Assembly: GCA_941918925.1 (NCBI GenBank) | Contig: OW799233.1 | Coordinates: 77,317,797-77,381,796 of the forward strand | DNA from: Phyto melanocephala | Taxonomy: Eukaryota; Arthropoda; Insecta; Diptera; Rhinophoridae | Direction: 5' to 3' | DNA: 64,000 nt | In this document: positions 1 to 12,204 of the stretch, piece by piece | How positions within the stretch are numbered: the first letter of the stretch is position 1 | Layout: each line of letters opens with the position of its first letter | Notes under the pieces: model-generated | What the model saw: the letters and a program-made list of their open reading frames with translations, nothing else | Told to the model about the DNA's origin: nothing | Database searches by the model: none | Made by a program: the position numbers and the translations under genes

Positions 1-1232
1 TTGCAACTTGATTCGCAAAAATGCATTCTCTCCTAAAACTCTTCATTTGCAAGTTTATATGAAGAGAAGGGTTTGTTCCTTTTGTTTTAAAGGCTCTTCT
101 GCTACATTTTTTTTTTCCTGGAATAAAATTTACTCTTTTCGGCCAAATTTTAACATTGTAGAGTTTTTCTTCTGCGCGGCTATCCCATTCACATAAGAAG
201 TAATAAAACTTAGTATATCCACATTGCAATCCATTTAACATTGCTACGACTTTAAAATCTGCAATGGGAATATTTAATTTTTTGTAGTATCATCTTCATG
301 CTACAATAGTTTTCTTTCATATTTCTTGCATACGCGAGTGGTACCAATGGAAATTTGTTGCTATTGTGAAGAAAAACGGCTTTCAAACTTGTCTTGGATG
401 AATCAATAACAAGCCGCCAATCCTGAGATTTATGACTGAAACACAGTTGTCGCAAAAGTCCATCAGCATTATTGCAAAATATCAAACCTTCCTTTTTGCT
501 GAAATATATATAAAAAAGGTTGTTCTTTATTTGGAAGAGACGTTAACGTCCGTTTGCACCAAATTCTATTCTTTTCATTGGGATGCAAGAAGCTCAGACT
601 TGTTTTTTGACAGCCTTAATTTACGAACTGAGTTATTCATATCAGTTTAATACGGAAAATAAGGTTTACTCGTTGGACTTCCAAATGAATGCGAAGAAAC
701 ACCCATACTGGCGTAAGTAGATTCAGTTGCTCCAGAAAGCCCATCTTCTTTATTGTCTGTAGGAGGCAATGGATGTAAAAATTTACTTGTAAACTGGAAA
801 ACTGGTCGTTTGACGCATGAAGTATTTGGATATGTAACTTTATTTTTTGTTTTTTCGTAAACCCACGTGTTTTAGTATGGCAAAAGTAGCAATCATTTTC
901 ATGATTTTGTGGTTCACTCCAAATCGCTGGCTTCATAAACGGCTTCATAAAGACTTATGACTTCCTTATAACCAACCTCTTAAAGACTTACCACAGCTAC
1001 TACAACATATTTTCGGCAGCCAATTTTTAGCTCTATCATCGATAGTAAACCCAAAATAACGGCGATAAGCATCTTTAACCTTGGAAGATATTGTCTCCCG
1101 TTGAGAACTTAAAGTTAGATTGCCACAAACGTAACAAAATAAATTTGGAGATTTGTTACAAATCCTTGACATTTTGTAATATGAAAGTGTTTGTGGATTC
1201 TTTAATTGCTTTATTTCTTTACACAATAACAA
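1..1232 (-). pseudogene. Degenerate arthropod multicopy-family gene, copy A (5' end of gene at 1232)
   Basis: Read on the minus strand, four collinear ORF pieces (966-1232, 637-948, 252-485, 1-241) give parts of one protein. The N-terminus has two CxxC pairs (FCYVCG and ICCSSCG) and a further pair, DCYFCHTK. Next comes a region with DWRLVIDSSKTSLKAV, then the start of a GYTKFYYFLCEWDSR block. I recognise this pattern from unnamed arthropod proteins that occur in many copies and are probably derived from a mobile element; that recognition is from memory. Frameshifts separate all the pieces, so it is a pseudogene. It is nearly identical to 16210-17441. The gene probably runs past the left window edge into the zinc-finger-like sequence seen after copy B. 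Function unknown. Confidence 0.6.
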
Positions 1233-1326
1233 AGTACACTATAAGATCTGTCGGATAAGATATACTGAAGTATTAAAAATTAAAATTACTTTTGTCAATT
1301 AATATAATTTTTTATTATTATTACTT

Positions 1327-1680
1327 TGTGAGCCACCCTAATGTGTAAATATTTTAACATTATTAATTGTTGTTGTAAATTCTTTCGTAGTTCCTTTTAT
1401 GTTGTGTCCGTTTATAAGTAAATACATACATTTTATTTAAATGTAAATAAACAGTATGCATGTACTTAGTTAAGATCATTTTTGTTGTTTTATATACATG
1501 CATAGTAACGGACCTTTTATTACATAGTTATTTTGTTTGATTTTTTGTGGTTCAAAATAACATTGTTTTAATTTTAAGTTCAGTTGTTATTCGAAACCAA
1601 TAAAGTGAAGTTTTAAAAATATTAATTCTCGCGTTTTAAATTTTAATTTATTTTAAAATAGTTAATATTTTTTCGCGACA
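1327..1680 (+). repeat. BEL/Pao 5' LTR, copy A
   Basis: A 354-bp segment starts with TGTGAGCC and ends with TTCGCGACA, that is TG...CA. It is followed 5 bp later by a tRNA-like primer site and then a BEL gag ORF. The copy at 17536-17888 is the same except for a T-run length change and a few substitutions. AATAAAG motifs lie near 1600. The boundaries come from the TG/CA ends and the position of the primer site. No 3' LTR partner was seen in the window. Confidence 0.7.
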
Positions 1681-1685
1681 TTTTT

Positions 1686-1702
1686 TGGCGACCGTGACAG
1701 GA
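1686..1702 (+). promoter_or_regulatory. Primer-binding site of BEL copy A
   Basis: TGGCGACCGTGACAGGA begins with the TGG complement of a tRNA CCA end and lies just inside the LTR. From memory it fits the 3' end of a fly tRNA-Arg; this was not checked against a tRNA set. Confidence 0.6.
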
Positions 1703-2117
1703 CAGTAGTGTTAAAGTGTTTTTAAATAAAATTTAATTTAAAATCGGCAAAAAGAATTTTAGGCCCGTAGAGCCGCAACAAAATAAATAAAAAAAACATT
1801 CGTTGAATTGTGTACAATTACACAACATATAAACATTATCGTTGGTGCAACACATCTGTTCGTGGTATTGCTGCACTTATCGTTCGAAAAATTCTTGGAG
1901 CCAACTTTAAACGCTGCTGTATTTGGTGAAACAAAAAAAAAATATATAAATCTTAGTTTAATTTGGAACAATATTTTGTAGCTCAAACAAAGCATACGTA
2001 CATTTAATAAATTAAAGTGTAAAAAACAAATAATTAAACAAATATTTTTCGGCAAACTATTGTTGTGAAGTGTTTCATATACAAAAAAGTGGTTAGTAAT
2101 TTTGCAAAAATTCTAAA

Positions 2118-2435
2118 ATGGCTAACGACGAAGAAGTGGTACCTGAAACCAATAATACTGGCGGCAAAGAGTTGGCGTCATTGAAACAACAAAGGACCAC
2201 TATGAAACGAAACATTTCCAGTATACAGAAGAAAATTGAAAAAGATGGCGACAAAGTTGATACAACAATTGTGCAATGCCGACTTGAAATTTTAGAATCG
2301 TATTTCAAGCAGATTTGCTACATCCAAAGTCAAATCGAGAAAATTTGTCCTACTGATGCCACTAGAGGTGATTTAGAAGAAATTTATATTGCGGCCAAAG
2401 CAAAATTGTTGCCCATTAGAAAGCAAAGGAATTAA
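2118..2435 (+). pseudogene. gag: BEL/Pao gag, truncated copy A
   Basis: The ATG at 2118 opens a 105-codon frame whose first 100 or so codons equal the N-terminus of the fuller gag at 18326. It is a charged, Lys/Glu-rich helical stretch typical of BEL gag N-termini. Identity to copy B stops at about 2422, inside the codons after KLL, and the frame ends 13 bp later in unrelated sequence. What remains is the gag N-terminal tip only. The break marks the end of the duplicated block or the edge of a later insertion or deletion. Confidence 0.7.
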
Positions 2436-4120
2436 TTGTAGATCAATAACACAATAATAAAAATTTTTGCAAATATAACAGTCTTACAAGAAATTACATC
2501 ATGATAATACAATTTCTATTATCTTTTCGCCTTCTTCTGTAAAATAACAATTATTTGAGTGAGGGCCTTTCTAGAACTAGAACTAGAATCGAAAATATAT
2601 TTTTCATACTTTTTCTAATTATTCTTTCATTATTAGCATTAAATTATTTTATAAATATTTTCAAATTAATATTTTTTGTTGGCAATATTTTATTGATGGC
2701 TATAAAAGGAAATTATAATGACACAAAATAAACACAATCTTTGTATTTAAATATGTACCTATAACATTTAAGAAAATATGGAAGATTATGAGACATAAAC
2801 AGTTCTAATAAAATATTAAAATTATACCTACATATTCTGTTTGTATGAAATTAGTTTTTGTTAATTTTCTCCACTGTTTTTGCATATTGTTAAAGCAAGA
2901 ATAAATAAATTCAACATAAATATAGTATACTACAAGTTGTAAGTACTGTTAGAAAGTTTGTATGTATTAAAGGAAAAAAAATAAAAAAATAGAAGTCGTA
3001 CTTACAATAGTAGTAGTAGTAATATTATTTTTGCACCCTGTTATCGAAAAACATAACTTATTTAACTTAATGGTGATATTTTGAATTCGTTTTCATTCGT
3101 TTCAGATGCTGCCACATTCCCGCCTTATTCTGCTACATCTAACAAGGTAAAAAATAGCCTCACTCCTGGCTAAACACTTATTGGGGGCATAGAGAAAGAT
3201 TCATATTGGGTATGCATGTATTTCCCTTATATTTCACAGTTAATCAAAATGTATATTGTTGTTGCTGTAAACATACAGTAGAAAACAATACTGCGGGCAT
3301 ATTGAATACTTTTGAAGTTTTTGCTCAATTGAAGAACAAATAGAACCAAATTTTTACTATATATTCCATTTTACTGTAAATAAAAATACTATACTTAGAT
3401 AATAAATAATTAACAAACGAGAAAAGACTGTCATTGAGAATTGCTAATATAAGCACAATTTTATTTATAAGTCTAATGAAAATATAAATAAATAAAACGA
3501 ATAAAAATTACCTTATGTGCTGAGCGATGCAGGTTTAAGAATGTTGTCTGTCAAGATTTTGAATTTACTGCATCTAGGAATATTTTAAAGAAACTATTTC
3601 ATTTAGAACATTATTATTATTATTATTATTTTTCACTAAAAACGTTATGCAGTACTAGCCAATTGATATTCTTTAGAGGAGTTTGTTATAGATGAAAGTT
3701 AGACAAAATCGGATCGTTGGACCGTTAGGCCTTTTCTTAATTTCGGTAATTGTTAATTATTTTATTAAATATTTTAATTAAAAATACCGACATTTTGTTT
3801 GCCTAAGAACATAGAAAACATGTTGAAAATTATTTTGGTTTTGGTGACAGACATTTTGACAGTTTTGCTTTCTACTGTATGTGTGTGTTTATTTTGCATT
3901 TTTTTTTTCGATTCGAATTGAGCACATGGCATATAAAGACAACAGCAACAACAACAAATTCAAACTCAAAATAAACAAAGAATAATATTGAATCACTGGC
4001 AAAACCAAGCCTTGTAAAACGATGGTACGTGCGCAACAACCACATTTTTTTCTAAAGTAAATAGAGGAGTGAATTTAATTTTATTTGTGTTTATGCAAGT
4101 GTGTGTGTGATTCCCCCAAA
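2436..4120. other. A+T-rich sequence without recognisable genes
   Basis: No ORF here resembles a known protein. There are short microsatellites (AGT repeats near 3008-3022, ATT repeats near 3611-3632). Around 3840-3980 the sequence turns richer in CAA and CA repeats, as in fly 5' untranslated regions, and leads into the candidate exon at 4121. Confidence 0.5.
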
Positions 4121-4214
4121 ATGAGTTTGTTGGTACACCTGATGAAAAAGCTACTGGCAAACAACCCCATACCATCACCCAAGTTTGACATGAATGACAA
4201 TGGCAGTCGTGGTC
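4121..4214 (+). CDS. Possible first coding exon of an unidentified host gene
   Basis: An ATG in a good fly context (CCCAAAATG) opens a frame starting MSLLVHLMKKLLANNPIP. After 31 codons plus one base a consensus-like splice donor, GTAAGG, starts at 4215. The unspliced frame would stop after 46 codons. The preceding CAA-rich stretch resembles a 5' untranslated region. I do not recognise the peptide and found no matching downstream exon, so this could be chance. Transcript data would decide it. Confidence 0.2.
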
Positions 4215-4215
4215 G

Positions 4216-5690
4216 TAAGGTTTTGTTTTTATGTGTAGAACAAGTGGTTAAATTATAGTCTGATGTTGTCAAAAATAAAATTGAAGAGCAACACAAAAAA
4301 AAACCTTTTTTACGAGCCAACTACCATTTTCTTTCGACAAACAATCTTTTGCAGTGCTTGGTGCATTATCATTTTATATACAAGAATATGTATGAACATT
4401 AGAGCGTACCACTTTACAAGCAAAAAACCTAAAGTGTTTCCTACATCTTTTATTTTTGTGAGGTTATGTATATTGATTTTTTTTTTGCTAAATGCAATAG
4501 TCACCTTGACATTTGTATAATCACCACAAACAATTACGAAATTACATCGAAATTTTCATTTTAGGCACATTAAAAATCTATATTTTCTGAGTCCTGGTAT
4601 CACTTTAGGACGATCTCGCTATGTCCGTCTGTTGAACACAGGAGAAAGTCCAAATATAGAAATATACAGGGATAGAATTTCGTCAAAATATTTCTTATGG
4701 AATTGAAAATAGGCGACGTTAGTTCACTAGGAAGAAAGTTATATTTACGCACATTTTAATGTTATAGTAGGTCATGAAAATGCCCTTCTGACATCCAATA
4801 AAATACTATTTATAGCGTCTAAAGGCAATGACGTGGAGCAATAAAATTTCACAGATATATATCTTAGGAAATTAAATCTATTTTAAATTTAAAACCTTTC
4901 ATGTAAGGCATTTCTTTAATAAATTTTGTTTAGTTTCTTTATAGGCAAAGATTATATACGAATTAAGGACTCAGTGTTTCATAATATATGTATGTTTATA
5001 TCAGTATGTCAGGAATTACTTTGTCACGCCTACATTAACACCCAGCTCAAACTTTCACTTTAACAGACCTCCTACCTGTTCATTGCATTTTTGATATTTA
5101 AAGCCAGATATTATTGTGATAAATCAATATTTTTGTCTCGGGAAGACCAAAGACAATTGATCAAAAGTACTCCGTTCCAATATTTGTATACTTATCTCAG
5201 TTTCTACCACCTTGATATCAGAAAATTAAAGCTCAAAAAAACCATTAAACGTTTGGTAAGAAAGTATTGTGATATTTTAACTTTTTTATTGGCGAACTTA
5301 GGAGTCGGCGTTTTAAATTTTTCTTGTTGTTAATGGCCCTTGAAGAAAATTAAAAAAAAAACATGACTTAAATACCACAGATATAATGGAAAACGTTAAA
5401 AGGTGAATCGTATATTCTGAAGTTTTGAAATTTTGAAATTGCCAGGCTAAAGACCAAATTTGCCTGCACTTTATATATGCAAACTATAAACATAATGCTG
5501 TTCTGAAAAATGTTTTAAAGAGTTTCAAAATTAGTAATTTTTTTAAGTTCAGGGTCTTTAACTTGGAGAAATTACCTGACTAAATGGACAATAACTCCGT
5601 GTCGTAATATAATTATATCGAACAAGGTTTGCCTAACAAACAAGCAAACGTAGTAATTATTATTATTATTATTTGTTGTTTTAATTTTTT
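4216..5690. other. A+T-rich sequence, with a possible dispersed repeat at about 4590-4700
   Basis: No convincing gene was seen. Around 4590-4640 a stretch containing CTATGTCCGTCTGTTGAACAC resembles the CCGTCTGT-type dispersed repeats common in fly genomes (recalled from memory). The end of the stretch (5654-5674) is an ATT microsatellite directly before the LINE fragment. Confidence 0.3.
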
Positions 5691-5691
5691 T

Positions 5692-6276
5692 CTATTTTAT
5701 TTCCATATAGCAGGGATATACATATATGCCTTCGATTATAAAAGTTTTAAAAACTGCAAGGGCACAAAGCATATCAACCCTTATCAGAGAGCCCACATCC
5801 AACTCAAACATCCATGACCGGCACGCGACAATGAACGTGTGTTCGTCGCCAGAATTCATCAATACGACATCTAAGACGGAAAATGTCTCCAGAAGTATTC
5901 TGCCTCTTGCGTTGGTCCATGGACAGCCCCACTCCGTAGCCCAAGCATTAAAATCACCAGCTATCAGCACGAGATTTCTAGTGGTTGCATCGGAAGCAAT
6001 GTTATCAATTATAACCTGGAACTGTTTCACTGAATATCTCGGTGGAATATAACAGCTATATAACGTAATACCGGAAACTGTCGCCCGAGTATATCCACAC
6101 TGTCGTGACGTATTAAGCATCGTTACACCACTAATCGACCAGATTGCCGATGTGTCTGAACTATCAGACACCCAGTTTGAGGACTCCACACATTGATATG
6201 GTTCACTAAGTAGCGCAACATCCACATTTAGTTCACGAACACTTTGTTTGAGCAGCTCTTGACTATAAAAAGTCAA
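5692..6276 (-). pseudogene. R1-clade LINE endonuclease fragment
   Basis: The minus-strand frame of 194 codons begins inside an AP-like endonuclease. It has LLSEPYQ near residue 22, SCYIPPRYS, then GDFNAWATEWG near residue 106 (the catalytic Asp/Asn motif) and NSGDEHTF. After about residue 150 it loses similarity and runs into unrelated sequence. No RT follows. The GDFNAWATEWG style and SEPY motif are typical of R1-clade LINEs such as Waldo. It may be part of the same family as the minus-strand pieces at 11305-12735, separated by the plus-strand LINE at 6300-11304. Most of ORF1 is missing, so separate insertions are equally possible. Confidence 0.7.
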
Positions 6277-6802
6277 AGTGTCAAGACGTGTTTCTAAAAA
6301 GCTCCAATCAAAATAAAGTTTTTGCTATTAAATAAGCTAATAAAAAACCCTGGAACGTAACAACTTAACATTATTTTTGCGGCAACGCGTTTGTGTCAAT
6401 AAGTTATAACATAAAGTGGTGCTATTATTTGTTAATTTTAATAATTTTAAAAATAAATACAAGTACTGAAAATAAAAATACTGTATATATACATATATAT
6501 ATATATATTTGTTTTTGCAACTACAGCTGATTACCTTTTTGAAGTCATCTAGTGTGCAAATTACATGAAGAAATAAAGCTATAATTCGTAAACTTTAAAT
6601 TAAAGCTTTTGTGGACTGTAAAGCTTAGCAGAAACAGTAAAACTTTGAGCATACTTTTAGGGATGCAATAATATAAAATAAAATATATATGTAATAATAT
6701 AATATAAAATAAAACATTTTAATATTTATAAATAAAGTAAATAAACAACTAACTAATTACAATCGTGATAAAATTTTCACCGAAATTTCCAACTGGAAAA
6801 CT

Positions 6803-7893
6803 ATGTACACAACACGACTAAGAAATAAGAATAAAAATAAGCCCATCAAAAAGAATAAACAAGAAATTGCAAACACAACAACAATGGAAGCTGTTAATTC
6901 GACACACAATTCTCAAATCTTTATTACTCCAACTCAAAAGCGGTTAAGAGAAGTTGTGCAAAGCTCACTTGTGGAAAACACAGCGATGACACCATGCTTA
7001 TCAAATGCTGCTACTACTGCTTCACCCTTAAAACTCCTGCAAATAATGGATAAACGTTTCGATAAGTTAACTGATCAATTGACCAAACATTTACAAGCAG
7101 TAATGCAGAAAATGCTAAAAGAGTCTGAAGATAGTCTCTTAAGTGAAATAGACAAAAAATTTAATGTAATAATGAGTGACTTAATTAATGTAAAAGAAAG
7201 AGTATCGAATTTAGAAATATCTGTTGAAGATATTAAAATTACTGCTATGAAGGAAATGGTAGCATTAAAACGTGAAAATGAAATGGTAAGAAATGATATC
7301 ATTTATCTAAAAAATTATGCTAGAAAGCATGAAAACTCTATAGTGTCCTGTGATATTAGAATTACAAATGTGCCCTCTGAGCCAAATGAAAACCTTTATA
7401 ACTTCTATCATAAATTGTGTGAAATGGTTGAAATCTCGCCTCCGAGTATTAAATCAATTTTCGTGTTAAAGTAAAGAAAAATAACACAAACCCAAGGAAT
7501 AACAGTAAAAGATTATCTGATGCTGCAATAATCGTCAAATTTCAATGTCCCTATGAGAGAAACTTGTTTTTGAAATCAATAACCAATTTTATCAAGTATC
7601 GAAGGGACCCGTTGCGTTTAAATCAAATTGGCTTTGATAGCTCTGTTCCTTTTTATGTAAATGAAAATCTTACCCCTGATAATCATCGTATATTTTTGCA
7701 AGCTAATAGATTAAAAAGAGATGGATTAATATCAGCTGCTTTTATAAACCGAGGTCTAGTTTACGTGCGGCTGCTTGAGAATGATGAACCAACATGCATC
7801 TACGAAGTCGATTTTTTAAAAAACTCTTTTCCTGCTTCGGAACCTGATGATGAAAACATATACCGTACTCGTGATAAAACATTTCGTGATTAA
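6803..7893 (+). pseudogene. LINE ORF1 protein (coiled-coil, nucleic-acid binding), one frameshift
   Basis: The first frame (6803-7474, 223 codons) has a basic Asn/Lys N-terminus. Residues about 70-180 are heptad-rich, consistent with the trimerising coiled coil of ORF1 proteins. The frame breaks near 7470 and similarity resumes at 7564-7893. That second part has the pattern VNENLTPDNHRIFLQANRLK followed by GLVYVR, which matches the C-terminal domain shared by many LINE ORF1s and baculovirus FP proteins (family recalled). The likely role is RNA binding and packaging with ORF2. The single frameshift makes this copy non-functional. Confidence 0.65.
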
Positions 7894-8173
7894 AACTGCA
7901 GCTCATAATATTTATTTTTTGTCTCTTAACTTTTTTCTTATTTATGTATTATTTCAAAATATTCTTTCTATTCTCTATATTATAAACATTTTATAACTTT
8001 TTATTTTTCTAATAGACTTTTAAAAGATTGTCCTATTGTTATTGCGTATTACAGTTTTAGTGCCGCAGTTGATAATTTAGAGCACACTATTGATAAAAAA
8101 CTTGTAAACTGCTTTTACTTTTTTGATTGTGCTTTTCTCTTTTTCAGTAAATATCAATTGGTGAAAAATTTTA

Positions 8174-10993
8174 TTGTTAACACAAATGCTTGCATTGCTT
8201 ATAGGCTTATTATTTGTTATAATGACTTTGCAAAATGATAATCAGTTAGTTGGCTCCAAAGAAAATTTGTATAGTATGACCAGAATTCTTGCCAGAAGAA
8301 CTTCTGGTCTCAATATTTGCCACATCAATGCTCAAAGCTTAAATAACAAGATGGATGAATTTCGTTATATTTTTGAGAAGTCTGGTATTGACGTTTTGTG
8401 TATTTCAGAATCTTGGTTTCATCCTGAAATCCAGGATAGTTCATATAGCCTAAATGGTTATCGTATTTTCCGAGCTGATAGATCCTCAAATGGAGGTGGT
8501 GCAGCTATTTATGTAAAGTCATCCATATGCTGTAAACCAAAATACAAATCTATGGTGGATGAGAAAATAGAGTATCTGTTTCTTGAAATTTTAAATGGTA
8601 ATAACCAAAGACTATTAATTGGTTCTGTTTATAGGCCTAATAGGAATATTGATTTTAACCCACTTCTTGAAAAGATAGCTACGTTTACACTTGGTTACTC
8701 TGACGTTATTATTACAGGTGATTTTAATGAGAATATATTAACTGACCAAAGATTGATGGAGGATATGAGTGGCATTGGTCTATTGCTCGTAAATCGTTCT
8801 ACGGCAACCCACTTTACAAATTCTTCAAGTACTCTACTTGACCTTTTTTTCGTCAATAATAGTTCAAGTCTTTTGCTCTTTGATCAGCTCTCTGCGTCAA
8901 TTTTTTCTAGGCATGACATGTTGTTTCTATCGTATGACTTTGACATTGTAACTCACAGAAACGCACAGCCTCAAATGATAACATTTAGAGATTTTAAGAA
9001 CCTTGATTTTCAGTCGTTGGAAACTGAATTGTCTTCCATTCCGTGGAACCAAATATTTCTCATACCAACTGTAGATGAGCAATTAACCTTTTTGCAGAAC
9101 AATATTCTTTACCTGTATGAGAAATATATTCCAGTCAGGGCAAAGGCAATATGTAATGAAAGGCCATGGTTTTCTAACGAAATAAAGACTTTGATCGTAG
9201 AGAGAAACTTAGCTTATGTGAGATGGAAGCGTTTTAGGACAACTGAGCTCCATAATGCTTTTAAGGATGCCAGAAGAAGAGTGAACTCGAAAATTAGATA
9301 TTCAAAGACACATTTTTATAAGTTAAAGTTTGAAGCAGCTGTTAGCTTGAGAAGAAAGTGGAAGGAAATTAAAAATATAGGTATTATTAACAGTGATTTT
9401 AAAGTTGAAGATGCAATTGATGTTACTCAAATTAACTATGATTTTACCAATTTTCGCATGCCTGAGGTGAATGCATGTTTTTAATAAATAATAGTACGCT
9501 AAATTTTAATTTCGTGCATTTTACGCAGGAAGATGTTTTAGAATCTGTTTTTAGTATTAAATCTAATTCAGTGGGATGTGACGGTATACACCCTAAATTT
9601 ATAAGATTTATTATTACCTTTATTATTTCATATATAACACATTTTTTGAATACGATTGTTACAACATCAACTTTTCCATCAGCTTGGAAACATGCGAAGA
9701 TTACTCCTGTACCTAAAGCTGACAGGACATATAGACCAATAGCTATATTACCTTTTTTATCTAAAGTATTTGAACGTTTAATTCACGCACAGATAAAACA
9801 TTTTCTTTTTGATAATTCTCTACTTACCAGCAGGCAATCCGGTTTTAGACCAAACCATAGTTGTACTTCTGCCCTAATTGAAGTCTCAGAGGAGCTGAGG
9901 GCTAATCTTGACAATAGTATGGTATCATTTCTAATTCTACTTGATCATTCTAAAGCATTTGATACAGTTGACTTTTCAATTCTTTGCCAAAAACTGAAAA
10001 ATATGTTTAATTTTTCTGTACTTCCGTAAAGCTTATTTATTCGTATCTAAGTAATAGAAGTCAATCAGGTCTGATAGTTGTCCAACTACAAGAGGTGTGC
10101 CGCAGGGCTCCATACTCGGCCCATTATTGTTTATTTTGTATTCAAATGATTTACCCACCCGACTCAGGTTTTGTGGAGTGCATATGTATGCAGATGATGT
10201 GCAACTTTTTATAAGTTGCAAACCATTTGATATCAATAGTTGCATTTCTAAAATTAACCATGATCTTGACAGTATTAAAGAATGGGCATCAGCCAATGGG
10301 CTCTCATTAAATGCAAAGAAGTCGAAGGCTATGATAATTGGTAAAACTGATTCCCTAATAAATATTTTGCCACCAATTCTGATTGGAGATTCCATAATTA
10401 GAATAGACGAAACTGCTAAGAATCTCGGTATAGTTTTCAACAAGAAATTAGACTGGTCTAATCACATAAATTCTGTATGTGGGAGAACCTTTGCCATGTT
10501 AAGAAATCTATGGATGTCGCAATATTACACACCTTTTGATATTCGTATGTTACTTGCTAAGACCTATCTTTTGCCAACCCTTTTGTATGGAGTTGAACTT
10601 TTCGCTAGCTGTGACGCTTTTAGTATGAGAAGGCTAAATGTAGCGTACAATAATATTGCCAGATATGTGTTTGGTCGAAGTAGGCGGAGCAGAATCTCGC
10701 AATACTCAAGACAGATATGTAGTATGCCTTTTGATAGCCTGTTAAAATTTCGAACATTGCTATTTTTTCATAAAGTTATTTACATAAAAGAGCCTGAGTA
10801 CTTATATAACAGATTAATTTTTTCAATGTCTGACAGAGGCTACAGAATTAATACCTTTCGTTTTAAAAAGGATATAACGAAAAAGCACTTTTTCCACAAT
10901 GCTATTAACCTTTGGCGCCAACTTCCCAATAATATTCAAACGATTAGCAATGCAATGCATTTCAAAACTGCACTATTTGCCCACTTGAGTTAA
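8174..10993 (+). pseudogene. LINE ORF2: endonuclease plus reverse transcriptase, two frameshifts
   Basis: Segment 8174-9484 carries an AP-like endonuclease: HINAQSLNNK near residue 50, CISESW, GSVYRPN, TGDFNENI and SRHDML. Segment 9475-10029 is the first half of the RT, with CDGIHPKF, YRPIAILPFLSKVFERL and the catalytic LDHSKAFDTVDF. After another frame change, 10097-10993 has PQGSILGPLLF and the catalytic MYADDVQL, then thumb and C-terminal parts. The key residues of the endonuclease and RT are present. Only the frameshifts near 9475 and 10030-10097 break it, so this was a recently capable element. Confidence 0.8.
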
Positions 10994-11264
10994 TGATGAT
11001 TTTATTTTGTTGATTCAAACTCATTCTTAGTTTCCCTCTTAATATCATATATCATTAAACAATGCATTTGATAACAACTTACCTTTTGTTAACTTAATTT
11101 TTAAAGTATGTATTAAATGTTTTAGTTTTAAGTTTTGTCATACTTCTACTTGTTAATTTTTATTTTTTAAACTGATTTAATTTTATTTATTGTAACTTAA
11201 GTTTTATCGTGCCACTGTCTATCAGTACTATTAGATAAGACTTGTTCTTGTTGTGCTGTATTAA

Positions 11265-11304
11265 TTAAATAAATAAATAAATAAATAAAAAATAAATAAA
11301 TAAA
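11265..11304. repeat. TAAA-type tail of the Kiri-like LINE
   Basis: About ten AAAT/TAAA units with one irregular spacing mark the 3' end of the plus-strand LINE. The same type of tail (TTTA on the plus strand) ends the minus-strand LINE at 50481. Confidence 0.8.
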
Positions 11305-12028
11305 GAATGGGTTCACCGAACCCGCACTGTTCATTTCTCTTTCTTCTCCATTCTTGTTATCACTCTTGTGTTCATTCTTTCCATTACTTTTCATCATATC
11401 TTATGGGTCTCAACTCAAAGCCGCTATCTCCGTTCGATGTGCAGTCATGTTAAAAAACCCCATGGTTATCTATGCATGCAGGGAGGCCATGCGAGGGTTG
11501 ACATGATATCCTTATGAGACACCATGCCAGTGCCAGGTCCGTGTTAGTCGGGAAACTGCATCCGAGCCTGCACCACCAACCTAATGGTGACAAACATTGA
11601 GCGCACTTTGAGACTCGCTAGGTTTTAATAAGACGGAGGCGGTTGTGACATTAGCCTATGAGCCATTTCGGAGGAATTTCACTTCCACTTACTGAAGTCA
11701 TAGAATATCACAGCCGTCGGCCCAGGGTACATCAAATCCAAATAGTAGTTCCAGTTATACCATAATTAAGACCGTACTGGTCTTGGTCTTAATGCCTTAC
11801 GGCGGGGGTTCGCAACTAGAGGAAACCACGGAGTCGTCACTCTCCTAACTACGCCTCTATTGAGGGTACCTCATGTGGTTGGATGCATAGTTACGGGCGA
11901 CATCCACTCGCCCTTACACAGGACTTCACAGAGCACTTGTACCTTTTTGATACGCTCTCCGCACCTGCCAAACTAGGGTTCGCGGGGTCGTTAATCCCGT
12001 TATTCTCAGTTGAGATTTCCTTGCGATA
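11305..12028 (-). mobile_element. 5' untranslated region and ORF1 start of a Waldo-like R1 LINE
   Basis: On the minus strand, a GC-richer leader of about 630 bp starts against the (ACAT)n microsatellite and leads to an ATG at 11397. That ATG opens a hydrophilic frame (MMKSNGKNEHKSDNKNG...) which is cut at about 11305 by the simple-repeat tail of the plus-strand LINE. A 5' end inside ACAT repeats agrees with the target preference known for Waldo elements. I assign it by position and composition, so moderate confidence. Confidence 0.5.
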
Positions 12029-12204
12029 ATGTATGTATGTATGTATGTATGTATGTATGTATGTATGTATGTATGTATGTATGTATGTATGTATGTATGT
12101 ATGTATGTATGTATGTATGTATGTATGTATGTATGTATGTATGGATGGATGGATGTATGTATGTATGTATGTATGTATGTATATATGTATGTATGTATGT
12201 ATGT
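12029..12204. repeat. (ATGT)n microsatellite
   Basis: About 44 units of ATGT, interrupted by a few ATGG units near 12142-12153 and an ATAT near 12181. On the minus strand it reads (ACAT)n, the kind of target used by Waldo-type R1 LINEs. The open frames across it in all three phases are artefacts of the repeat. Confidence 0.95.

Larger units (their letters stand above)
6300..11304 (+). mobile_element. CR1/Jockey-group LINE (Kiri-like), nearly full length
   Basis: A two-ORF non-LTR retrotransposon ends in a short-repeat tail of TAAA units (11265-11304). ORF1 (6803-7893) and ORF2 (8174-10993) are in normal order with about 280 bp between them. The 5' boundary is not sharp; I place it near 6300, where the minus-strand R1 fragment stops. 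The Kiri/CR1 label rests on the look of the RT and the simple-repeat tail. At its 3' end it interrupts the ORF1 start of a Waldo-like element on the opposite strand. Confidence 0.75.

Noticed and set aside
1759..2055. 98-codon minus-strand ORF downstream of the BEL LTR (also 17967-18263)
   Set aside because: It lies in the untranslated leader between primer site and gag, antisense, with low-complexity hydrophobic sequence only.
5629..6052. Plus-strand ORFs over the R1 endonuclease fragment
   Set aside because: They are shadows of the minus-strand endonuclease, which has the catalytic motif GDFNAWATEWG.
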